Part shown: positions 58,096 to 64,000 of the stretch, piece after piece
How the letters are laid out: each line of letters begins with the position of its first letter
Numbering within the stretch: position 1 is the stretch's first letter
Assembly (NCBI GenBank): GCA_017960525.1
Contig: JAGCZA010000076.1
Span: 1 to 64,000, forward strand
Length of the DNA: 64,000 nt
Direction: 5' to 3'
From: Prevotella sp.
GTDB taxonomy: Bacteria; Bacteroidota; Bacteroidia; Bacteroidales; Bacteroidaceae
Notes under the pieces: model-generated
The model's database searches: none
Told to the model about the DNA's origin: nothing
Seen by the model: the letters and a program-made list of their open reading frames with translations, nothing else
Position numbers and translations under genes: made by a program

Positions 58096-61000
58096 TTAGA
58101 ACTTAATACCTACGTTGAAACCGAAGTTGCGGCAGGCAGGGTTAGAATAGAGTTCACCGAAGAGACCCTCGAGGTCGTTACCGTAAGACGAGGTCTCCGG
58201 GTCGATGTAGCGGTTGGCCTTGTGTGTCCAGGTGAACAGGTTGTTGGCGAACACCGAGAGGGTGATGTCGCTCAGGTAGAGACGGCTGACCAGTGACTTC
58301 GGCAGCGTGTAGGCCAGCGTGATGTTGCGCAGCTTCACGAAGGAACGGTCGATGAGGTAGAACTCTCCGCCCTGGGCAGCACCGTACTCATTGAAGTATT
58401 CCTGGTAGCTGCTGTTGTTCAGGTAGATAGGTGTGGTGTTCTCCGTGCCGTCTTCATAAACAGAGTTGGGGATGACGAACGGGCGACGCTCGTTGTAGAG
58501 CGTGATGTCGCCGTTGCCGGTGAACTGCATCAGGTTCTTGGTGCGCGAGAACATGTAGCCACCCTTGCGGATGTCGAGTGCTGCGCTCAGGGTCAGACCC
58601 TTCCACGAGAAGGCAGTGGTCACACCGCCAGTCCAGTCGGGGTTCACGTTCTTGCCGGTGTCCTGCACCTCGTCGGTCAGCAGGGGCTGGCCGCTCTCAC
58701 CCACGATGAGCTTGCCATCATCGGTGTACTGGGGCAGATAGGTGAACAGCTCGCCCATGGGCAGGCCCTCAACGGCACGCATATAGACGGCGTCGTTGCC
58801 GGCGGAGAAGCCGTTGATGTTGACCATACCGCCATCAAGGCTTTCAGGCATTGAGATGACCTTGTTCTTGTTCTTGGAGAAGTTGAAGCCCAGTTCCCAG
58901 CGGAAGTCCTTGGTCTGAACGGGCACAGTGTTGATGAGCAGCTCGAAACCACGGTTGCGCACCTTACCGAAGTTGGTCACCATATTGTTGTAACCTGTAG
59001 CGGGGTCAACGGGCAGGGTGAAGATCTGGTCGTCGGTGTTACGGTTGTAGTAGGCGGCGTCGATGTTGATGCGGTTGTTGAAGAAGGCCAGGTTCAGACC
59101 AATCTCAAACTCAGTGGTCATCTCAGGCTTCAGGTTGGCGCTACCGGCTGTTCCAGCTGTCTGGAAAGCGTTGATGCCATTGAAGGGGAAGGTGGTCAGG
59201 TCGGCGGCGTAGTAACCGTTGGAGTAGCCCTGCACATAGCGGGGATAAACCTGATAGACGTCGGCGTCGTTACCTGTCTTACCGTAGGCGACACGTGCCT
59301 TACCGAAGGTGAGGATGTTGTTCTTGGGCAGCACGTTGGTGAAAATCCAGCTCAGTGTTGCACCGGGGTAGAAGTAGCTGTTCTTCTCCAGAGGCAGGGT
59401 GCTCGACCAGTCGTTACGGGCGGTGAGGTCGAGGAAGAGCATCTCGTCCCAACCCAAGGTCAGGTCGCCGAAGAGACCCACTGAGCGGCGCTTATACTGG
59501 TTCTCGTAGATTTCAGTCTTTGTGGCACCGTTGCTCAAATCCCAGAAACCAGTGCCAAAGGTCAGACCGTCGGTCTGGTTGCGGCTGTAGGTCTGGTAGC
59601 GCTCGCACATGTTCAGACCCACCATCAGGTTCACGTCGAGTTTATTGTCCAGATACTTGTCCTTGAAGTTGGCCAGGAAGTCGTGGTTCAGCTCGTACTT
59701 GCGCAGATAGGTGGTTGAGACGTAACCGCTCTGGTTCATGTTAGAGGGGGCATAGCCGTAGTCCTCGTTGATGAGTGCGTCGTCGAGTGTAATCTCGGGC
59801 ACGCCCAGCTTGTGGTCATAGTCGGTATAGTCGAAGCCGAAGCGGTAGGTCAGCGTGAGCTGCTTGATGGGGTTGATGTCGGCCTGAATCTTGCCGAACA
59901 CCTGCTTGGCGTCGTTGTGGTTGTAGTTGTTCTCAATGGCCCAGTAGGGGTTGGTGATGCCGTAAGGGGTGTACCAAGCCTCCGGGGTGGAGAAGGGCGA
60001 GGAGAGATCCTGCCGGTCAACAAGCGAGATGTCGCGGGGGAACTCCAGGATACCGTCAATCATCGAGGTTCCCTGATAGGTGCCCACTGTATTGGTGTTC
60101 GACTTGGCGAAGTTCACACTTGATGAGAGCTTGAACCAGTCGGTAGCCTGGTAGCTGCCACGGTAGGCGATAGTGTTACGGGTGTAAGTGTCCTTGTCGC
60201 CGGGGATGATACCGTTGTCGTTGGTGTAGCCATAGCTCAGGTAGTAGGCCACCTTATTGTCCTCCGACACGCCGTTGAGGGCTACGCTGTGAGAGGTCGA
60301 AACGCCTGTCTTGTAGAAGTCCTTGATGTTGTCTTCCAGAGCGGAGTACTGGTGGATGAGCTGCTGGTGGTTCCAGATGGGGCCGTAAACCTGTGTGGAG
60401 CCGTCGAACTCAGGACCCCATGAACCGTTCTCGATGAAGGTCTGCGTGCCGTTCCAACCCTGTCCGAACTGGTTCTGGAACTTGGGCAGAGTCGAGACCT
60501 GACGCCACTGCACGCCACCGTCGTAGCTGATCTGGAAGTTCTTGGCACCCTGGCGCTTGCCGCTCTTGGTGGTAATCATGATGACACCGTTGGCGGCGCG
60601 GCTGCCGTAGAGTGCGGTAGCAGCGGCACCCTTCAGCACTGTCATGTTCTCAATGTCGTTGGGGTTGATGCTGGAGATACCACCCACAGCGTTGGCAAAC
60701 TCGTCCTGGCCTTTCTGCGTGCCGGAGAAAGTGGTCTGCTGAAGGGGTACACCGTCAACCACGTAGAGGGGCTGGTTCGAACCGTTGATGGAACTGATAC
60801 CACGGATGATGACCGAATTGGCCTGTCCGGGGTCGGTAGAAGTGGTGTTGATCTGCACACCGGCCACCTTACCGGCCAGAGCCGAGGTGACATCGGTCAT
60901 GTGTCCGGCCACCAGCTCGTCGTTGTCGAGGGTCTGGGCCGAGTAGCCCAGCGTCTTCTGCTGGCGGCTGATGCCCATGGCGGTGACCACAATCTCGTCG

Positions 61001-61299
61001 ATGGTGGTGTCGCCGTTGCGCAGAACGATGCGCATGTTCGGGCGAGCACTTACTTCAAGAGTCTCCATGCCCACATACGAGATGCGGAGCATTTTCCTTC
61101 CCTCGGGAACGGTCAGCGAGAACCGTCCGTCAGAACCAGTCACGGTGCCAACGCTGGTACCCACAACGAGGACGGACACGCCCACCACGGGCTGCCCGTC
61201 GTCTTGCGAGACCACGACACCATTCACTTTTGTCTGTGCAAAGGCTCCTCCTATCAGGATGAACATCATTGCCAACAAAGTCATGAGTCTTTTTTTCAT
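58096..61299 (-). CDS. SusC/RagA TonB-dependent outer-membrane transporter
   Basis: A 1067-residue protein with a signal peptide (MKKRLMTLLAMMFILIGGAFA). An N-terminal carboxypeptidase-like domain (25-105, VNGVVVSQDDGQPVVGVSVLVVGTSVGTVTGSDGRFSL) is followed by the TonB box region DEIVVTAMG, the plug (VIIRGISSINGSNQPLYVVDGVPL) and a 22-strand barrel ending in FNVGIKF. It imports oligosaccharides captured by SusD. It is first in a four-gene operon from the promoter at 61364-61400. No sensor gene (hybrid two-component or ECF/anti-sigma) is adjacent, so its control is not visible. Confidence 0.95.
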   Translation of the reverse strand: MKKRLMTLLAMMFILIGGAFAQTKVNGVVVSQDDGQPVVGVSVLVVGTSVGTVTGSDGRFSLTVPEGRKMLRISYVGMETLEVSARPNMRIVLRNGDTTIDEIVVTAMGISRQQKTLGYSAQTLDNDELVAGHMTDVTSALAGKVAGVQINTTSTDPGQANSVIIRGISSINGSNQPLYVVDGVPLQQTTFSGTQKGQDEFANAVGGISSINPNDIENMTVLKGAAATALYGSRAANGVIMITTKSGKRQGAKNFQISYDGGVQWRQVSTLPKFQNQFGQGWNGTQTFIENGSWGPEFDGSTQVYGPIWNHQQLIHQYSALEDNIKDFYKTGVSTSHSVALNGVSEDNKVAYYLSYGYTNDNGIIPGDKDTYTRNTIAYRGSYQATDWFKLSSSVNFAKSNTNTVGTYQGTSMIDGILEFPRDISLVDRQDLSSPFSTPEAWYTPYGITNPYWAIENNYNHNDAKQVFGKIQADINPIKQLTLTYRFGFDYTDYDHKLGVPEITLDDALINEDYGYAPSNMNQSGYVSTTYLRKYELNHDFLANFKDKYLDNKLDVNLMVGLNMCERYQTYSRNQTDGLTFGTGFWDLSNGATKTEIYENQYKRRSVGLFGDLTLGWDEMLFLDLTARNDWSSTLPLEKNSYFYPGATLSWIFTNVLPKNNILTFGKARVAYGKTGNDADVYQVYPRYVQGYSNGYYAADLTTFPFNGINAFQTAGTAGSANLKPEMTTEFEIGLNLAFFNNRINIDAAYYNRNTDDQIFTLPVDPATGYNNMVTNFGKVRNRGFELLINTVPVQTKDFRWELGFNFSKNKNKVISMPESLDGGMVNINGFSAGNDAVYMRAVEGLPMGELFTYLPQYTDDGKLIVGESGQPLLTDEVQDTGKNVNPDWTGGVTTAFSWKGLTLSAALDIRKGGYMFSRTKNLMQFTGNGDITLYNERRPFVIPNSVYEDGTENTTPIYLNNSSYQEYFNEYGAAQGGEFYLIDRSFVKLRNITLAYTLPKSLVSRLYLSDITLSVFANNLFTWTHKANRYIDPETSSYGNDLEGLFGELYSNPACRNFGFNVGIKF

Positions 61300-61363
61300 A
61301 AAATCTCTCTCGTTTTTGTTAAGTTAATATTATTATTTTGGCTATATTCGCCTATTTGGGCGG

Positions 61364-61400
61364 CAAAAGTACATAAATGTTTTTAAAAAACCAAACAAAA
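61364..61400 (-). promoter_or_regulatory. Promoter of the susCD operon
   Basis: TTTTGTTTGG (61391-61400) and TACTTTTG (61364-61371) on the minus strand, about 65 bp before the ATG. The same arrangement precedes the ATPase gene at 5.7 kb. Confidence 0.65.
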
Positions 61401-61498
61401 TGCAAAAAAAGTTGTTTTTTGCCTTTTATTCTTAACAAATGTCACACAGAAATGGCATTTTTGTGCATTTTTGCAAACACCCCATAAATGCGACGAAA

Positions 61499-61578
61499 AG
61501 TTTGGTTCGTCCAAACTCGGAGTTTGGTTCGTCCAAAGTGGTAGTTTGGTTCGTCCAAACTATGGGTTTGGTTCGTCC
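61499..61578. repeat. Hairpin array 5 (three full units and one partial)
   Basis: Units at 61499-61517, 61521-61539 (ends CCAAAGT) and 61543-61561, and a partial GGTTTGGTTCGTCC at 61565-61578. The array enters the xerD reading frame and codes its last residues (DEPNP) and the TAG stop. Confidence 0.88.
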
Positions 61579-62477
61579 TTTATATTTCGCGGGTGGTGGC
61601 GCAGCACTTCGTCGCGCAAAGTGGTCATCGAAATGTGGGTGTAGATTTCGGTGGTGCCAATCGACTCGTGGCCCAGGAGGGCCTGTATGACGCGCAAGTC
61701 GGCTCCGCCCTCAAGCAGGGCTGTGGCAAACGAGTGACGGAGGGTGTGTGGTGAGATGGTTTTCACAATCCCGGCTTCCTCGGCCTGCCGCTTCAGCATG
61801 ATGAGCACCATGACGCGGGTGAGGTGGGAGCCTCGGCGGTTCAGAAACACATAGTCTTCCTCGCCCGGCTTAATCTTCAGGGAGTCGCGCCAGGGCAGAT
61901 AATTGTGGAGTTCATTCAGGGCGCGGTCGCTGATGGGCACCAGCCGCTCTTTACTTCCCTTGCCCATCACGCGCACGAACTTCTCTTCTTCAAACACCTG
62001 CGACCACTTGAGGTTCACCAGTTCGGAGACGCGAAGCCCACAGGAGAAAAGCACCTCGATGATGGCGCGGTTGCGGTGGCCTTCGGGCTTCGAGAGGTCA
62101 ATGCTGTCCTCCAGATGGTCTACCTCGGCGGGCGTGAGAAACTCTGGCAGATGTTCGCCCAGGATGGGCGATTCAAGCAGTTCAGTTGGATCCTGCTCCA
62201 GATAGCCGTCCATCACCAGGAACCGGTAGAACGACCTCACGCCGCTCAACACACGGCATTGCGAGCGAGGCCCGATGCCCTGGTCGTGGAGCGAGGCCGC
62301 AAAGGTCTGTAGGTCGGACAGTTGCAGCGTCTCCACCGCTTGCTGGCGCCCTTCGGCAAAGGCCAGCAGGATGTCCAGGTCGTGCTCGTATGCCTCCAGC
62401 GTGTTGGGCGACACGTTGCGCTGCAACTTCAGGAATCTCAGGTAGTCCCGTTTCGTCTTCTTGGTCTGTTCGTCCAT
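61560..62477 (-). CDS. xerD: Tyrosine site-specific recombinase XerD
   Basis: A 305-residue recombinase with the N-terminal SAM-like core-binding domain (residues 8-95, LRFLKLQRNVSPNTLEAYEHDL) and the catalytic domain holding Arg in FSCGLRVSELV, HTLRHSFATALLEGGA, LGHESI and the nucleophile Tyr in TTEIYTHI. Length and text fit housekeeping XerD, which resolves chromosome dimers with XerC at dif; nothing suggests a mobile integrase. It lies 3 bp after the mutS2 stop. The C-terminal DEPNP is coded by hairpin array 5. Confidence 0.9.
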   Translation of the reverse strand: MDEQTKKTKRDYLRFLKLQRNVSPNTLEAYEHDLDILLAFAEGRQQAVETLQLSDLQTFAASLHDQGIGPRSQCRVLSGVRSFYRFLVMDGYLEQDPTELLESPILGEHLPEFLTPAEVDHLEDSIDLSKPEGHRNRAIIEVLFSCGLRVSELVNLKWSQVFEEEKFVRVMGKGSKERLVPISDRALNELHNYLPWRDSLKIKPGEEDYVFLNRRGSHLTRVMVLIMLKRQAEEAGIVKTISPHTLRHSFATALLEGGADLRVIQALLGHESIGTTEIYTHISMTTLRDEVLRHHPRNIKDEPNP

Positions 62478-62480
62478 CGT

Positions 62481-64000
62481 TTATCCAAGTTCCACCACGG
62501 TGATGCCTGCGCCGCCAAACTGCACGTGCTCGTCGCGGCAGGAGAGGACGCCGGGGATGGTATGAAGATACTGGCGGATGAGTTGGCGCAGGATGCCGCT
62601 GCCCGTGCCGTGGAGGATGCGCACGCGGCTCATGCCCACAAGCATGGCGTCGTCGATGAAGTACATCACGGCATTGACGGCCTCGTCGCCGCGCATGCCG
62701 CGCACGTCCAGGTCTTGGCGGAAGTTCAGTTTGTGCTCGTCGATGGCTGTGCGGGTGCTGTCCGACAGATTGCCGTAACTGCCCATAATCTGCTCGTTGC
62801 GCTCCTCGTTCTTCGTCTGTTGCTTCTCAGGGGCCACGGCGGCCTCCAGGCGCTCCAGCCGCATTTTCGTGCGCATGCCGCCGAAGATGACGCTGGCCAT
62901 CTTGCCGTCGATGCTCTCGATGGTGCCGACGCTGGTAAGGCCCTTGATGCGGACGGTGGAACCAACTTTGAGTTGAGAGTTGGGGCTTGAGGGTTGAGAG
63001 TTTGCCGGCGCATTTGACTCATGTGCAGCCAACTTTTCACTTTTCACTTTTAGTTTTTCACTTCTCTTCTCCTCTTTCCTTTTCTTCCGTTCCTGTATCT
63101 GTCGCATCTTCCGCTCAATCAACTCGTCGTTGGCCTTGGCGTCGATGCCTTCCACTTCCTGCTTGAAGGCCTCCATTTCTTCGCGGATGCGACGGGTGGC
63201 CTCGCGCTCGGCCTGCTGCTCGCGTATCTCGCGGATGGCGTTCTCTATCTTCTTGTTGGCCTGGCTCAACAGTTCCTCGGCCTGCTCCTTGGCACGTCGC
63301 AGGATGGCTTTGCGCTCCGTCTCAATCTCCTCGATACTGGCCTCCAGCCGCTCGCCGCGTGCCTCCAGCCGCTTCTCGTGCTGGTGGATGGTCTGGCGCT
63401 TGCCCTCCCAGTAGCGTTTGTCGCGCACAATGTCCTGCAAGTACTTGTCGCTCTGGATGTAGTCGCGGCCCACGATGTCGCTGGCGTCCTGGATAACCTC
63501 TTCGGGCAAGCCCGTCTTGCGGGCTATCTCGATGGCAAACGACGAGCCGGGCTGGCCGATGGAGAGTTGGAACAGCGCCCGCATCTCGTTGCGGTCGTAG
63601 AGCATGGCACCGTTCACCACTCCTTCGTGGTCGTCGGCAAAGTGCTTCAGGTTCTGGTAGTGGGTGGTGATGACGCCGAATGTCTTCTTCTGCCAGAACT
63701 GCTTCAGCACCGCTTCGGCAATGGCGCCGCCGATGGTCGGCTCTGTGCCGCCGCCGAACTCATCGATGAGCAACAGCGTCTTGGCGTCGCAATAGCGAAT
63801 CATCTGCTTCATGTTCATCAGATGGCTGCTGTAGGTTGACAGGTCATCCTCGATGCTCTGCTCGTCGCCAATGTCTATCATAATGTTCTGGAAAATGCCG
63901 CATCGGGAGCGGTCGCCCAGCGGTATGCTCAGGCCGCATTGCAGCATATACTGCAGCAGTCCCACAGTCTTTAGGCACACCGACTTGCCGCCTGCGTTGG
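62481..64000 (-). CDS. mutS2: MutS2 family ATPase/endonuclease, N-terminal part beyond window
   Basis: The frame runs off the right edge; the last bases code NAGGKSVCLKT, the Walker A loop, so the N-terminal half is missing. Present are Walker B (TLLLIDEFGGGTEP), the ITTHY switch, a long charged coiled coil (about 190-300 of the visible part) and a C-terminal Smr nuclease domain (LDVRGMRGDEAV...VRILHGTGSGILR). MutS2 acts on branched DNA and on collided ribosomes in other bacteria. The linker after the coiled coil (KLKVKSEKLA...NSQPSSPNSQL) is coded by CACTTTTCA- and AGAGTTGGGG-type simple repeats. Confidence 0.92.
   Translation of the reverse strand, partial: NAGGKSVCLKTVGLLQYMLQCGLSIPLGDRSRCGIFQNIMIDIGDEQSIEDDLSTYSSHLMNMKQMIRYCDAKTLLLIDEFGGGTEPTIGGAIAEAVLKQFWQKKTFGVITTHYQNLKHFADDHEGVVNGAMLYDRNEMRALFQLSIGQPGSSFAIEIARKTGLPEEVIQDASDIVGRDYIQSDKYLQDIVRDKRYWEGKRQTIHQHEKRLEARGERLEASIEEIETERKAILRRAKEQAEELLSQANKKIENAIREIREQQAEREATRRIREEMEAFKQEVEGIDAKANDELIERKMRQIQERKKRKEEKRSEKLKVKSEKLAAHESNAPANSQPSSPNSQLKVGSTVRIKGLTSVGTIESIDGKMASVIFGGMRTKMRLERLEAAVAPEKQQTKNEERNEQIMGSYGNLSDSTRTAIDEHKLNFRQDLDVRGMRGDEAVNAVMYFIDDAMLVGMSRVRILHGTGSGILRQLIRQYLHTIPGVLSCRDEHVQFGGAGITVVELG

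Noticed and set aside
61560..62477. XerD-like recombinase as a sign of an integrative element
   Set aside because: Length, text and position beside mutS2 fit the housekeeping gene; no attachment-site duplication or other mobile gene is nearby.
1..64000. tRNA or rRNA genes
   Set aside because: All gaps longer than 100 bp were read on both strands; no cloverleaf with a T-loop GTTCRA context or rRNA text was recognised.

Overview
The window looks like chromosome of a Bacteroidota species of the Prevotella group (Prevotella, Segatella or Xylanibacter), most likely from a gut or rumen. Evidence: a SusC/SusD pair with surface lipoproteins, BACON-type domains, C-terminal sorting-like tails ending in GLYIVNGKKVLVK, a C10 peptidase with BspA-type repeats, DUF3316, DUF4738 and DUF2271 proteins, and repeated use of the Bacteroidota -7 promoter box TAnnTTTG. 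No rRNA, tRNA, IS element, phage gene or CRISPR array was seen.

Layout. 1-5.6 kb: end of an Omp85 outer-membrane protein, a WalJ-like metallohydrolase, a fused SpmA-SpmB membrane protein and an AAA/PD-(D/E)XK ATPase whose leader carries a 42-bp satellite. 5.9-9.1 kb (minus) and 15.8-18.7 kb (plus): two matching cassettes, each a TAnnTTTG promoter, a long structured leader RNA, a large secreted beta-sandwich protein and a 58-59 residue miniprotein ending in an acidic W-x-D-D-E-D-x-E-E tail. Between them lie a queuosine-precursor transporter, an ECF sigma factor with a membrane protein, xpt, a flavoprotein, a DUF2271 protein, a trio of small conserved proteins, and about 2 kb of very repeat-rich intergenic DNA. 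19.0-23.8 kb (minus): an acid-sugar catabolic operon (DapA-like aldolase, SSS symporter, PdxA-like dehydrogenase, DUF1537 kinase). 24-29.4 kb: menB, a PP2C phosphatase, metA, a lipoprotein, a HAD phosphatase and pgi. 29.5-34.5 kb: a giant C10 peptidase and a radical SAM protein.

34.7-61.3 kb is a pectin region made of two converging blocks. The plus block carries a galacturonokinase-like GHMP kinase, a sugar nucleotidyltransferase, a UDP-glucuronate 4-epimerase, a GH2, a CE7-like esterase, a PL11 rhamnogalacturonan lyase with dockerin repeats, and ribD. The minus block carries SusC, SusD and two lipoproteins, then a GH78-like rhamnosidase, a GH67/GH138-like enzyme, a three-part propeller-GH2-malectin enzyme and a DUF3316 protein. 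Together they could capture and cut rhamnogalacturonan and feed uronic acids into UDP-sugars. xerD and the C-terminal part of mutS2 close the window.

The most striking non-coding features are: (1) the structured leader shared by the twin cassettes; (2) arrays of the 19-nt hairpin AGTTTGGTTCGTCCAAACT at a 22-nt period at five loci, two of them at gene stop codons; (3) a promoter/terminator/hairpin module duplicated at 13.6 and 14.9 kb; and (4) several families of short repeats that fill intergenic gaps and have also entered reading frames in-frame.
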